A model generated the notes under the pieces. That model was not told the DNA's origin, did no database searches, and saw only the letters and a program-made list of their open reading frames with translations. Positions 1-11,639 of a stretch of 64,000 bases of DNA are shown here, piece by piece (positions within the stretch are counted from its first letter, which is position 1; every line of letters starts with the position of its first letter). Made by a program: the position numbers and the translations under genes. This DNA is from Clytia hemisphaerica (Eukaryota > Cnidaria > Hydrozoa > Leptothecata > Clytiidae). The DNA lies in contig CACVBU010001145.1 of assembly GCA_902728285.1 (NCBI GenBank), positions 1 through 64,000 on the forward strand. The letters are read 5' to 3'.

Positions 1-300
1 ATTGTCATGTCTTTTTATGGCTTTGGATTTGAATTCCATTGTTTATGAGCCTCTTCACCAAAAGGTTTTTTACTGATCCTGTATATCCCGCTTCTAAACT
101 TGAGAAGACCTTGTAACCAATAGTATCAGCCTGAATCATGTCTAAAGTAGAAATTAATGATTTAGCCAATTTTACCGCCCAATTTTAACTATATATGTCA
201 TATGTTTCTTCAAAGATTCTACCCAGGGGGGGGGGTCTGGGGCTACAAAAATCAAAAAAGCTTGGGCGAATAGGGTTAAATTTATTCTTTTTTTGCGATA
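1..300. other. No gene seen
   Basis: No convincing exon or ORF. A run of about ten G lies near 227-236. The small minus-strand open frame here has no recognisable protein character. Confidence 0.5.
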
Positions 301-571
301 AAGCGGGGAAGAGGCTAAATAAAATAATCTTTTAAGATCAACATTTTCACGCATGATGACGTTTCTGACCGTAAGGTGCCGTAAAATTGACACATTTCCA
401 ATACAAATTTAATTTTTTTTGTCAAATATATCGTTCAAACCAAAATTTATTGAATATTTTGGATAAAATTAGCATTTTAAACTCAGTGAAATTTTTTCTA
501 AAGCTTTTGTTAGGATACAATAGCTATTTAGAAGAATAAGGACAATTTTCAGATGGGTTTTTGCCTACTTT

Positions 572-800
572 AAGCAAGTAAGAAAGTAAGTAAGCAAGTC
601 TGCGACCACGGTAGGAGGCGTCCCGAAGGCTTCATTTTTGATAGTCGGCGGGGGCGCCACTCTTTCTTCTTGAATAGACTCTTGATCCTTCTTTTAATTG
701 CTGAGCATCATTTTGGGATTTTTTGATGTGACCCGGCTGGGGGTCGAACTCACAAACCTGCGCACCGTAGCCGGATGCTCTACCACTAGGCTACGGTTGC
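572..800 (-). mobile_element. tRNA-derived SINE
   Basis: Read on the minus strand from 800, the element starts like a tRNA and carries an A box (TAGCCTAGTGG, near 785-795) and a B box (GAGTTCGACCC, near 744-754) at Pol III promoter spacing. The body then runs to a tail of CTTAC-type repeats near 572-600. It is flanked by a perfect 11-bp target duplication TTGCCTACTTT at 561-571 and 801-811, which fixes both ends. The 3' side does not pair with the 5' end to make an acceptor stem, so it is a SINE and not a tRNA gene. The intact boxes and clean duplication suggest a fairly young insertion. Its partner LINE is not identified. Confidence 0.85.
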
Positions 801-946
801 TTGCCTACTTTGGGCAGAATAAATAACGTCATCAAAGGTTACCTTATATGACAAGGATCTTTTGTGCAAAATTTCATCAACTAAATCAAAGGTTACAGGG
901 TGGTAGAGGAAAAGTCTCTCCCGCTGGCTCTGAACCGCCCCTAAAA

Positions 947-1205
947 ACACCCCTGTCTCACAGCCCCGGTGTAACTTTTTTTCTTAGTGGGGATAAAAAT
1001 TCCTATTGAAATCCCAATTGGGATAAAATTCAGTGGCAATGGTTTTGAAGTGTAATTTTTAAACATTGAATTTCGAAATGGGATGAAATAAAAGTTAATT
1101 TCCAAGTGGGGCTGAAATTCTAAAGTATTTTCACACCAGGGACGAAATTTTAGTCAATCTCTCCAGTGGGTCTGGGCTCTCAGTGGGTCTGTGACACAGG
1201 GGTAT
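947..1205. mobile_element. MITE of the ACACCCC family (6-bp TSD family), copy 1
   Basis: Ends are inverted repeats of the form ACACCCCTGTCTCACAG. Inside are spaced degenerate copies of a CCCCACTGGAAATT-like motif in both orientations. Flanks CTAAAA (941-946) and CTAATT (1206-1211) are an imperfect 6-bp duplication. It sits inside repeat R1. No coding capacity. Confidence 0.7.
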
Positions 1206-1236
1206 CTAATTAAAAGCTTAGTGTGAATAGGGTTAG

Positions 1237-2109
1237 ACAAGAATAAGGCCTTTGTGTCATAAGTGGAAGTCCGAGCCATTTCGGCATCGTTAGGCTCAAG
1301 TTATATGAAGCATGTGGTTTATCTATAAAGAAACAACTAACGTAGGAAATATTTGAATTCAGCGCAATTCATATACTGTTTGTAGAAATGTATCAAAATA
1401 AACTGGCAAATGACCTAATGATAACCGTACACTAACTTTGAAATTTTGATAGAAATCTTACCTCACAAAAATGATGATTTTCAACATGTTAAGATTTTCT
1501 GATATCATTTTCAAATTTGTCCCCTTTCCGGTTCTCTGCCTCAGATATCACGGAATGATTGAAAATTTAACAAAAGTGACATTAGAAAAAACAAACAAAA
1601 TATTTCTTGATGTTTTTGAAAAACTTGTGGTCAAATAAGTTAAAAAAAGTTTCAATGAATAAAATTTTCGATTCAGTTTTCTCTCGAGCCGAAACATCAA
1701 TAGGAAAATGTATTCAAAGATGTAAAATTGTTATGAAGGAATTATTAAGATTTTGTGTACTCAAAATATATTGTATTGTTTCCAGGCCTTATGAATAACA
1801 AATGACGTAAGAAAAATTCATTTCAAGAAAATAGTTCTTAGCTCTCCTATCGGAGGCGAAATTAAGGGGTTCAAGTTTTTTCTAGCCCTTTCAATCTGTC
1901 CGATATTTGAGGGAAATGAACATTTTTTCGGTGTTTGAAATACTACCGGTAAATTATGCTTTGGATTTCCGGTACTTTGAACTCTTCCTGAACTGCTTTC
2001 TACGCAAGAAGCTTGACAAAATCGCCTGGGTAGCTAAATATTCTTAAAATTTAGAAAACTGCACCCCTGCTCCCCAATTCGATAAATTTTAACGAAAACA
2101 AAACAAAGT
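1237..2109. other. No gene seen
   Basis: AT-rich sequence with no exon-like segment I can defend. A 63-codon open frame near 1607 lacks homology or splice context. Confidence 0.5.
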
Positions 2110-2451
2110 TTCTGCACTGTAACCCTTTTCGTTCTACAAAGAATTGGAGTCCCAAGTCTAAAGTATAGGCGTGATATGGTTGAGATTTTGAAACATTTAA
2201 ATCACTATGAAAAATCGTGTGTTACTAAGAAATTTAACCAACGAATAAGACCAATGAGAACACATAACTCTGAACTGGTAAGAATTTTTGGGGACAATGG
2301 TGTCCGTGGACCGCAGAGCAACTCTCTTTACTATCGGGGCATTCAACAGTGGAATAGCCTGCCTGAAAAAGTAGTTGAATCATACACAATACAAAAATTT
2401 AAAGAAAATCTTGGTCTAGCTTGGAAAGAGAAAATGTTTGAATATGATTGA
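2110..2451 (+). pseudogene. C-terminal fragment of a non-LTR retrotransposon reverse transcriptase
   Basis: The frame that ends at the stop codon 2449-2451 reads through LKYRRDMVEILK near the start, then YYRGIQQWNSLPEKV and FKENL near the end. A YRRxDM block followed about 60 residues later by WNSLP and an FK-L tail is the usual C-terminal region of LINE polyproteins of the CR1/L2/Jockey type. The polymerase and endonuclease domains are absent, so this is a 5'-truncated copy, as LINE insertions usually are. The frame is open back to about 2110 without a start codon that makes sense, as expected for a truncated copy. Not the same family as the LINE at 4384. Clade assignment is uncertain. Confidence 0.75.
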
Positions 2452-3138
2452 AATTGTCACTATTGTGGCATATCTGTTTGAAGTTAACCCTTTGTAAAAA
2501 ACCAAACCAATGTATGAGTGATTTATAGAGACCCGTGTGCTTGCATGGTGGCCTGGGAATCTGTAAAGCATTTATAACTTTTTATCTATTTTGTTCGAGT
2601 TCAGATTTATCTAGTGAGATATCTTCTGGTGCCAGCGAGGGGAATGTTGATGATGGTTTCTTCATCCATGCATATCGGTTGAACCAAGGTGAATCTGGTT
2701 TGATCTGATCCAGTGATGTTTAGAATCAGCTAAAATCCCATTTCTTAACCCTCAAAAGCCTAGTTTCAAATATGGTCCCAATAAGGGTCATATAAGTTAT
2801 GAAAATTCGGGTTTTTCCTTTATTTAGGGATTACCAAGGGCCCTACCGCCTATATTCGGACGGTACCCGTCATCTCACAAACCTAGAAACCTAATAAACC
2901 TACCCCACGGGTAGATGGTTGACCCCTCATTTTATCGGATGAATTTTATTGAGAAAAGGTTGGGAAGAAAAATTGAGTTTGAGAAATGAGTATGTGCAAT
3001 ATTTGAGGTATTTTGGGTCCTATTAAGTCATTAAAACCTGAAAAGTCCGATATTTTGAGTTTGGAGAATAACTTAAAAATTGTTGAACCCTCATTCGATC
3101 GGTAATCATTGAAAGAATTTCTTCGAACAATGAGAAAT
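2452..3138. other. No gene seen
   Basis: Probably includes the 3' untranslated region of the preceding LINE fragment for the first ~100 bases. The rest is AT-rich with no exon or repeat structure that I can name. Confidence 0.45.
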
Positions 3139-3397
3139 ATACCCCCTTCTCACAAGCATACTGGGAACCCCTTCCCAATGGAAAAATCGGCCCAAATATC
3201 ATCCCGAGTTAATCTCTTATATTTTCAAAATACTGTGCTTTTTTTCCATCCCCACTGAATTTCATTGTTCGAAAGCAATAGAATTTAAATCCCCAGGCAT
3301 AGAAAATATGGGAATAGCAATACCCATCACGTTTTAGTCCGTTATTTTTACCCCCCATTTGCTGAAAAAATCCTACCGAGTCTGCGGGAAGGAATGT
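3139..3397. mobile_element. MITE of the ACACCCC family, degenerate copy
   Basis: Starts ATACCCCCTTCTCACA and ends GTCTGCGGGAAGGAATGT, imperfect inverted repeats matching the family. Flanked by a perfect 6-bp duplication AGAAAT (3133-3138 and 3398-3403). Internal CCCCACTG-like motifs recur. No coding capacity. Confidence 0.7.
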
Positions 3398-3477
3398 AGA
3401 AATTGATATAAGTGAAAAAATAATTACAGAATGACGTCACGAAGCCATAATATCTACTCAAAGACATTGTTTTAACC

Positions 3478-4051
3478 CTATACATACTAGGGGGGGGCTG
3501 TTTCTGTTCGGGGGTCAAACTTAAGTCAATAGCTCCTGAAGTAATAAAGCTTTTGACATGAAATATCCTGTAAATTCTTGACTTTTATTTAGCATCAAAA
3601 TGAAATAATTTTTGACATCCTAAAATTTTCACACCTTGAGCATGATGATATTTTTGACAATAAGGTGTCACAAAAATTGACACTTTCCCAATACAAATTT
3701 ATTTTCTATTTCAAATATATCGTTTAAATCGTAATTTATTGAATATTTAGGATAAAATAAGCATTTTAAACTCAAGGAACCTTTTCTCAAGCCATCGTTA
3801 GAATACAATAGCTTTATAAGAGAAAATGAGATTTTGGGTTTGTGCTCACTTTAGGCTTGATGAGTAATTTATCAAAAAGAATTTTTTTGTCAAAATTTAC
3901 CTTACATGACAAGGATCTTACTTATGTGCCAAATTTCATCCAAAAAGGCAAACTAGATAAAAAAGGTAAAGGATGGTACAGAAAAAGCCCCCCCCCCCCC
4001 CGCCCCTAGTTCTGAAACGCCCCTAAAAGCCTTGTATGAATAGGGTCAATA
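3478..4051. repeat. Interspersed repeat R1, copy 2
   Basis: Uninterrupted relative of 355-1236. The left end (CCCTATACATAC near 3476) and right end (GTATGAATAGGG near 4038-4050) are imperfect inverted repeats, which suggests a non-autonomous DNA transposon. Contains runs of G near 3490 and of C near 3987-4000. Serves as the empty-site reference for the SINE and MITE in copy 1. Confidence 0.6.
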
Positions 4052-4383
4052 ATGTTCTCCCTTTTTCCAAGGACACCCTTTGTACTTTATTTGATACAAT
4101 GCTTTTCGAGGCTCCGATCTGGTATGAAGTACATTCTCCCTCTATGAGAATTCAGTAGCTCAATAAGTTCATCAATGTTGACATTTTCTCAACACGTAAG
4201 TAAGTAAGTAAGAATTTGATGATATATTGGATAAAATAGTCTTTTGATATACTTTAACGGTTATCGAGAAAGGAGGAAATATTAATTAAGTTAAATTAAA
4301 GCCTCATGGGGTGTTTGACCTCTTTAGACACTTTTTACTGTCATTCTCATTAGAAACAATTAGCTATCGAAAGAAAATTTGAA
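4052..4383. other. Probable 5' leader of the LINE; no other gene
   Basis: No exon seen. A GTAA microsatellite lies near 4196-4211. The LINE 5' end may lie in this interval but no promoter or duplication fixes it. Confidence 0.4.
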
Positions 4384-7300
4384 ATGTCTCCCTTAAACAG
4401 CACCAGGGTTAAAGCCCCTGCTCGTCTCGTTCCTTTCTCAAATATTGTTTCCCAGGGAACCCATGACCCAATAGCTCCAAACTCTCAGGAGAGAACTATT
4501 GGTGACAGACATGAGATTGTAACACCACCTAAACTGCTGAAATGCAAAAAGCAAACAATTTTTAGCACTTTTAACGTTCGTTCTCTGACTCAAATCAGTC
4601 GCAAACAAGAATTACTTCAAAACTTCTCAAAATATAATCTTGATATTCTGTCTCTCCAAGAGCACAGAAATTTTCATCCGGACTTTGAATTCCAGCACCT
4701 TGATCTCGGCAAAAACAAGCTAATCACATCCTCAGCTTGGAAAAATCACCAAGGGACCACAATTGGTGGCATTGGTATTCTTCTCTCTCCGAAGGCCTCA
4801 AACAATCTTCTTTCTGTGAACAAAGTGTCTGATCGTATCATTGTAACTGAGTTCAATAGTAATCCAAAAACATCCTTCATTTCTTGTTATAGTCCGACTA
4901 ATGTCTCTGACGAATCCCTCGCAGATGACTTTTATTCTTCTCTCTCTGCAACCCTACAAAATATCCCTGCTCACAATTTCGTTGTTATCGCTGGCGATTT
5001 CAACGCGCAAATGGGTAGGGACGTTGCTAACTTTTCATTTAATCAAAAAACAAACCGAAATGGTTCAAAATTAAATGACATGATCCTGGAACATAAACTG
5101 ATTGCCTCCAATACTACTTTTATGAAAAAGCGCAACAAACTTTGGACATTTCAATCTCCGAATGGATCCAAAAGTCAAATTGATTTTATTCTCGTTCGTA
5201 AGAAGTGGAAAAACAGTGTCCACAACTCATTACAAGCCTAGTCTTCCTTTTCTTCAGTAGGTTCAGACCATAGAGTTGTTTCTGTAAATGTCTTTCTTAG
5301 CCTAAGATCTTCCAAAAGAGCTACTCCAGATCCTATGAAGTCCATAGACTGGACCCAGGTTCTTGGGGACTCAGAATTACAATCAGCCTATGTTATAGAG
5401 ATCAAAAATAGGTTTGATGTTCTCTCCAAACCAAACAACGACGTCGAAACAAAATATTCAAATCTGATAAAAGCAAACGAACATGTCTGTCTCTCTTATC
5501 TTCCGAGAAAACAAAAATGCAAAAGTAAAGTTCTTCATGAGGACAACCTTGTCAAAAATGCGCGCAAAACCTTCGAGTCAGCCAAATTAAAACATCAAAC
5601 ACGTGCTACTAGAAGAAGCGGTAAAGTTCTCGCAGATGCGCAAAAAGGCTTGGATGACGCTTACCTAACCGCTGAATCGCTTTTTATTCAGGAAAAGATT
5701 GACTCGATCAAAGCTTTTCACGAGTCAAAAAAACATTCCGCTTCTTGGAAAGTCATTAATGAGATATCTGGACATAAGGACTACCCTTCCATTCAACTAA
5801 AGGGAGGTTCTGCAGAGAAAAGGAGGTCAAACTGGCTAAAAAATTTTAAAGACTTGCTCGGAAATGTACCAACAGGTAATGCAAACGCACTACCACTTCA
5901 TCAAGTCTTGGAAAATCTAAACATTCCAACTAATACTTTTACCTTAGATGAGTTGAAGAAAACTGTAAAACTTTTTTCTAGTAATAAATCTTCTGGCTTA
6001 GACAACATTCCAACTATTTTATGGAAAGATCCTACTTTTTTGACACTTCTCCTCGAATTCTGTAACCACACCTTCGAATACCATTCTCCTCCATCAGCTT
6101 GGCTCACAGGGGGTATCATCCCTGGGCCAAAGAAAGGTGATCTCACCCTTGCTTCAAACTATAGGGGTATCCCATTAATGCCAATCGCTTCAAGAATCTA
6201 TAACAAACTGATCCTGAATCGTATTGTCCCATATCTTGATCCTTTGTTGCGAAAAAATCAAAATGGTTTCAGGAAAGGTAGAGGTACTCTCTCACAGATA
6301 CTTTCAATTCGACGTATCCTTGAGGAAATGCGTAAATTAGACAAAGAAGTTATTCTCTGTTTCGTTGATTTTAAAAAGGCTTTTGATTCTATTAACAGAG
6401 AAAAAATGTTTGAAATCCTTAAACTCTATGACATTCCTGACAAAATTATTCTTGCCATCAGGGCGCTCTACACCTCTACCAAGGCAAAAGTTATCTCTCC
6501 TGACGGGGACACTGAAATGTTTGACATCCATGCTGGTGTTCTTCAAGGAGACACCCTTGCACCCTTTCTTTTTATTCTAGTTTTAGACTACGTTCTTCGT
6601 ATTTCTGTTGATCCTTTAAACTACAAGGGCATCCAACTTACAGCCCAACAAAGTAGAAGAAATCCCGCCACTTTTCTCACCGATCTAGACTTTGCCGATG
6701 ATCTCGCCCTTGTCTCTGAGACCATTCAGTTCGCAGAAAACCTTTTCCACTCTCTCGAGAATGCCGCTAGTCAGGTCGGCCTTTTTTGTAACGAGGGAAA
6801 AACTGAATTTCTGTGCACTTTTGACTCCGTCCGTACTCTGAAATCGCTGAACAGTGTCAATATCAAAAGAGTAAATGATTTTAAATACCTTGGCTCCCAC
6901 ATTAATGATTCCGAACAAGACTTTAATATTAGAAAATCTCTCACGTGGAGGGCCTGCAACAAACTAAACAAAATTTGGAAGTCTAATCTAGATAATTAGA
7001 TTAAGGTACACCCCTTCAAAACCTTAATTGAACCTATTCTCCTTTATGGGTCGGAGACCTGGACAATGACGAGAGCCATGGAAAAAAGTATAGACAGTTG
7101 TTACACAAACCTCCTCAAAAAGGTTCAAAATTTAAACTGGGCGAACCATCCGAACCTCAATCAAATATACAATAATCTACCACGCATCTCGCGCATACTC
7201 ACCAATAGAAGACTTCAGTTCGCAGGCCACTGTTTTCGAGCAAAAGAGAAATTAATATCCAGACTCCTTTTCTGGTCACCAACGGGTCTAGTAAGATTAA

Positions 7301-7419
7301 GGAAGTTAACCTTCCTGGATACTCTGAAGAGGGAAACAGGTCTCGAGATTGAGGAAATAAAGACAGTCATGCAAGATCGGGTATTGTGGAAGGAAGGCTA
7401 CGCAAATTTTCCGACGTAA
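4384..7419 (+). pseudogene. LINE polyprotein (EEP endonuclease + reverse transcriptase), two in-frame TAG stops
   Basis: One reading frame of about 1010 codons from ATG 4384 to TAA 7417-7419, broken only by TAG at 5239-5241 and TAG at 6997-6999; there is no frameshift. Endonuclease signatures in order: FNVRSL, LQEHR, GDFNAQ, QIDFIL, then just after the first stop GSDHRVV. The reverse transcriptase follows with NYRGI, NQNGFRKGRGT, VDFKKAFDS, GVLQGDTLAPFLF and the catalytic FADD box (near 6690-6705), then FKYLGS. After the second stop come LLYGSETW and a FAGHCFRA block at the C terminus. The product would nick target DNA and prime reverse transcription of its own RNA. Endonuclease and polymerase motifs look intact, so this is a young copy disabled by two point changes, unless TAG is read through. 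Clade: RTE-like or a related APE-type LINE; not certain. Ends near a (GAT)n tail. Confidence 0.9.
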
Positions 7420-7436
7420 GTCGAAAGATGATGATG

Positions 7437-7456
7437 ATGATGATGAATTAAATTTT
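7437..7456 (+). repeat. (GAT)n tail of the LINE
   Basis: A short GAT/ATG microsatellite begins 17 bases after the LINE stop codon. APE-type LINEs often end in a short tandem repeat instead of poly(A), so this probably marks the 3' end. Confidence 0.6.
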
Positions 7457-7512
7457 CTTTGATAAAAAACTGATGCTAATCTCATCATCTAATCCAAAAG
7501 GTATATCTAGAA

Positions 7513-8093
7513 ATACCCCTGTGTCACACACTCATTGGTACCCAAACCCCACTGGAAAATTAGACAAAGCTAAATTACACACTTTTGTTCATGATGAAAA
7601 TGGCCAAAAATATAAGAATAATGCTAAGATTATCACCATCATGGAATCTTGCTACTCAAGCCAAGAATGCCATTTTTAGAGCATTTTCAATTATAAATTG
7701 TCAATAACCCCCAAATAGGGCTCACTATCCTTTCACAAAAATGGCATTTTATTTATGCTTGAGACATATGTACTAAATGTTAAATCTAGTCTAAATTAGG
7801 ATCCTAACCTAAGAATGCTGTAAGAATATTTTAGGATGATTTTCCCAAAAAAAGTTAAGAATATCCATGATGAAATGGATTGACACCATTCTTATATAAA
7901 AAAGTGTGTACCCTGACATCGACTTTGATATCGTCCCCATTGGAAATTCAATGTTTAAAAATTGGACTCTAAAATCATCCCCACTGGATTTTTGAAACTT
8001 GAAACAATAGAATTTCTATCCCGTTGGGGTTTTAAGATGAGTTTTTATCCCCTTGAGTAAAAAGGTTCCACCGGGGCTGTGAGATAGGGGTGT
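7513..8093. mobile_element. MITE of the ACACCCC family with nested insertion
   Basis: Starts ATACCCCTGTGTCACAC and ends GCTGTGAGATAGGGGTGT. A perfect 6-bp target duplication CTAGAA flanks it (7507-7512 and 8094-8099). It is longer than other copies because a second element (7576-7910) sits inside. The internal CCCCACTGGAAA-type motifs resume after the nested insertion. Confidence 0.8.
7576..7910. mobile_element. Short element nested inside the MITE
   Basis: Bounded by inverted TACACACTTTT (7576-7586) and AAAAGTGTGTA (7900-7910). This block is missing from the other copies of the host MITE, so it is an insertion. No coding capacity and no assigned superfamily; TA duplication is possible. Confidence 0.55.
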
Positions 8094-8169
8094 CTAGAAT
8101 AGCTGGTAACATCTTTTGACTGATTGACTTCTAGTAGGATATAAATTATTTTTTCACCCTCTAAGGGGC

Positions 8170-9062
8170 TCCCCAGGGGCTGGCGTGACACGTGAATGAG
8201 CCTTTTTTCTGACGTGAATACGTGAATTGGACTTTTTTAGCGCGTGAATACGTGAATAGAGATATCAGCGTGAACGTGAAAATAAGATTTTTCCACCGTG
8301 AATTCGTGAATTGAGATTTGTAGCGTCAACGTGAAAAGCAAATCATTGCCTAAAACACAGGGAAACTCTAAAAATCTAAGACATAAATCTGTAAAGTTTT
8401 CTTTGCTCGCTTCACTCGCATAGTCTTGGATTAACTTATTGTCATATTAACTTATTGTCATGGTAAAGTCATTCAAAATAATCAAAGCTTTATAACATTA
8501 AAATCATCAAAGATATCTAAACAAATATTTTTGTCATTTTTCTGAGGGCGTGTTTTTTTCATTTTTAATGACAATCTTTGTGCATCGAGAGCGTTTTTAG
8601 CCAAAAAAGTATAGAGAAAATTTTTTCCGTCAGCGTTTAATAATGGTCGTCTCCGTCTCCGTAGTCACTCATATTCTACTGCCGTTTTTCAGTCATAAAA
8701 GAGCGAAAATTGTCGAAAAAATCCCACCCTAAAATAAGAGGGTAGTTCTTTGTAACTTTGGCGCGGCAGACCTAAAACATTGCTTTATTTAAGCTCAAAT
8801 AGATTTAAAAGATGCCTTAAAAGGTCGACCCTATCGAGAATAAGGTCACAAAACTGTAAAAAACTTCATATTGACGAAAATTTTTGGCATAAGAATAGGT
8901 CAAACTGCTTAAAGGAAATAATATTTAGCCCAACAAGGGCACAATCGTTTTAACCGAAGATATAAAAGCAAAATTGGCGCTTGAACGTGAAAATGGTTTT
9001 TTTCGCGCGTGAATACGCGAATTTGAAAAATTTTGGGCGTCATTCTTGAACGATTTTACAAC
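8170..9062. repeat. Region bounded by CGTGAAT-type iterations
   Basis: From 8183 to about 8345, degenerate repeats of the words ACGTGAAT and GCGTGAA recur at short spacing. Similar words (GAACGTGAAAA, GCGTGAATACG) recur at 8983-9045 in the same orientation. The middle is AT-rich without a gene. This looks like an element with direct, iterated end sequences; no family recognised. Confidence 0.5.
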
Positions 9063-9602
9063 CCTCTCACAGAATTCTGATCAAGCTTTTACAATCTTTA
9101 AAGATTAAGTTTTCCATCAAAATTCCAGTAGGGATAAAAAAGATTTTGTTTTCAATTTGATAAAGACAATAAAAATGTTTTTGCAGACATTTTTTGCTGA
9201 AGTGCGAGGTATAGATTTTCTTTAAAGGGACCCCTCGCTTAAAAATGATAACAAAGACACTCACTTCATAATCATATGAAAAGCAACTTCCCAAAGTATT
9301 AGCACGCAAAACTCTTTCTTCGCTCCATAATTACAAATTATAAATTTTGATGTTCACTCAACTTTCAGAAATTTCAAATGGCTTCTGAAGGCCTTCGAAT
9401 TTTCTCGCGCTCTTGTCGCACCAAGTTGTCGACACAAATGCACCGGAAAATTAGAGTACGGTGTAGAGGCCAGCTCTGGTTCGAACAGTCTAGAATCTGC
9501 GCTCTTCTCCTAAGAAAAACCCTTTGCTTGGAGTCGAGTTGCGGGTTTATGGAGAATCGGTATCGGCTTCAGAACTCCCAATGAGCCCTGGTTGTGTTGG
9601 TT

Positions 9603-9890
9603 CCCTGGTCAAAAAACTTTCAATGTTTCTTTAATGAACGTCGATGATTCTTTATAGGATCTTTCAAAGATCTTTACTGATACTTTCAAAGATCTTTCAA
9701 AGAATCTTTAAAGTCTCTTTTTATGAATCATTACTGAATCAGCATTGATCTTTAATGATCTTTGAAGATCTTTAAAGATCAGCTAAGATACTTTAAAGAT
9801 CAGCTAAGATACTTTAAAGATCTTGAAAAAAATTCAATATTTGAGACTTTAAAGATTCTTAACAAATCTTGAAGCTTCTTTTAAAACCAT
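9603..9890 (+). repeat. Left arm of foldback element, iterated AGATCTTTAAAG words
   Basis: Begins CCCTGGTCAAAAA and continues as a degenerate array of GATCTTTAAAGATC-like words. It pairs in inverted orientation with 14230-14528, which ends TTTTTGACCAGGG. The arms enclose about 4.3 kb including the BEN gene. Confidence 0.7.
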
Positions 9891-10074
9891 TCGGTGTTTT
9901 GAATATCCTGGAAGACTAGTAGTTGTTTTTAAGCACCTTGTCCGAGATGGGTTAGCGAAAATAATAATTAGAGCTGTTGTTTTATATCCAATTTTGACGA
10001 ACGGATCAACAAAAAAAATATCACAATATAGATTGTATTAAACAATTTTTCTTTGCACCAATTATAATTTTAAA

Positions 10075-11639
10075 TTAATTATTCTCTTGAATCTCATCTT
10101 CAACGTCAGCTTTTCTTTTGGCGTCATTTCCAGCCTGGTTGATGGACCTCCGGCAATGAGGCCAAATTTTTTTGAACTTTGGTTCCTCCAGTTTATATTG
10201 GTGTTGAATCAATCCTGTAAAAAAAGTATATGAACGAATTTCAAAAAAATTGACAGTCCACACATTTTAGTTGATTGCTCTCGAAGTTTTTATTTTCATT
10301 TTCGAATTCTTTAAAAAAGTATTTAAAGCTTAGATTCTACCATTCAAAATTGTCTTTTCAATAAGGTATTACTAACTTTGGTTTTGTCTTTTTCCCTTCA
10401 AGAGCAATGAACCAAAATGTGCGGACTGCCAATTTTTTGAAACAAAGTTTAAATTTTTTTATATCACAACTAGTTGAAAGTTATGGCAAAAAAACAAAAA
10501 CAAGGCATAACTTTTTGAGGAGCTCCCAGGCTTAACATGACTTATTTGTATAAAACAGCAAAAAACCTTGAAAATAAGTTAAATCGTATTTGTCAACCCA
10601 TGGTGGATGAAATAATTCAATTTACGCTTTATTTTCTTGACTTGATTAGGATCTAATGCAGTCCTCGATTTCCTTTTGCCTGCTTTAGGCGAGACCATGC
10701 CATTTTCAAGTTCTTCTGTCGTAAACATCGCCTTAGCCAAGGCAATGGCATATATTGTAGGAGTATTATGTCTCGGCACATCTAACAAGTTGGAGCCATC
10801 TGCCAGAACCTAAAAATACAATTTTATTGCTTTAGATAACCGTACTACAGTACTTAAATGTAATCTAGCACTGCGACACTCAGACATTAGAAATAAAGCA
10901 AAAAGTAATGAAAGCAACGAAAAGGAACATTTTAGTTATCTAGAAACCTTTGTGTAAGCTAAAAGTTGCATATTAAAATTGTTACAAATACATAAAGTAA
11001 ATAGAGAGTAAATAAAGGATAGGATAAAGGATACAATTGTCTCTCTCAAAAAATTATTCAAACTAAAAAAAATGTCAATTTTACAATTATAATTTTCTCC
11101 CGCTCAAAACAAATTAAGTCTTTCTTTCCTTCTCAAGAGTTTTTTCAAAATTATCAAGTCAGTTTGTCACAGAGCTTTAGAATTTTAGCAGTTTCTTCTG
11201 ATGATGAAAACGAAATTTGACGGGAACTTAATCCAAAAAGTTTTCCTTTAAGTATTCAAAACTCAGTGGATATGAAGTTAAAAACAAAGAAGTTGAAATG
11301 ATACTTACAAAGTCATTTTCATCTAAAGGAGCCGTTTGTGTTTATTTAGGTTTGGGTTTGCATTAGGTAATGGTTGCTCTGAAACCTAAAAAAGAATGGT
11401 GACACCAATGTTCTATCTTGCCGCAAAATTTACAAAAAACAGACAAATAATGCATGTTTTAAATTTATCTAGGTTCAAGTTAGAAAAGCGTGGATGTGAT
11501 TGTAGCTGTGTTAAATCATCGCGTAAAAAAGTTGTCCAGTTGTTTTGAGAAATTGAAAAAAAATTACCTTCGCAATCAATTGGCCCAGGAGAATGTTGGT
11601 TCGCCTTTGAGTTGCCAACATCTCATTCAGCAGTTTGTT
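10075..11639 (-). pseudogene. BEN-domain protein gene, 3' exons, with one apparent 1-base deletion
   Basis: Four minus-strand exons can be read. 11639-11568 (24 codons, LLNEMLATQRR, likely helix) is preceded by a pyrimidine tract plus CAG and followed by GTAATT. 11385-11309 is bounded by TTTTTTAG and GTAAGT. 10809-10626 (LLDVPRHNTP, YAIALAKAMFTTEEL, ALDPNQVKKI) ends at GTAAAT. 10214-10075 (FKKIWPHCRRSINQAG) ends at TAA. The FTTEELENG, LDPNQVKKI and W-SINQ series fits a BEN domain, a DNA-binding and adaptor fold of chromatin factors and some transposon proteins. Phases agree at every junction except that the 77-nt exon needs 78 nt: its frame shifts after LNKHKR, and APLDENDF is in another frame. 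So one base was lost, or a splice site differs. A further 5' exon may lie near 11700-11872 (YYEWNNELTKLVDYH). Its placement inside the foldback arms suggests transposon cargo or capture. Confidence 0.6.

Larger units (their letters stand above)
355..1236. repeat. Interspersed repeat R1, copy 1, with nested SINE and MITE
   Basis: About 370-935 aligns by eye with 3655-4035: the same order of blocks including TTGACAC, TATATCGTT, GGATACAATAGCT, TGACAAGGATCTT and a CGCCCCTAAAA end. Copy 1 is interrupted by a SINE (572-800) and by a MITE (947-1205), both absent from copy 2, so both insertions are younger than the spread of R1. The right end, near 1230, reads GAATAGGGTTAG; copy 2 ends GAATAGGGTC. 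Non-autonomous DNA element is likely; superfamily not assigned. Confidence 0.6.

Noticed and set aside
725..800. tRNA gene on the minus strand
   Set aside because: A and B boxes are present but the acceptor stem does not pair and a SINE body, tail and 11-bp duplication follow.
9378..9584. 68-codon plus-strand frame near the left end of the large element
   Set aside because: No recognised motif and no consistent splice link to another exon.
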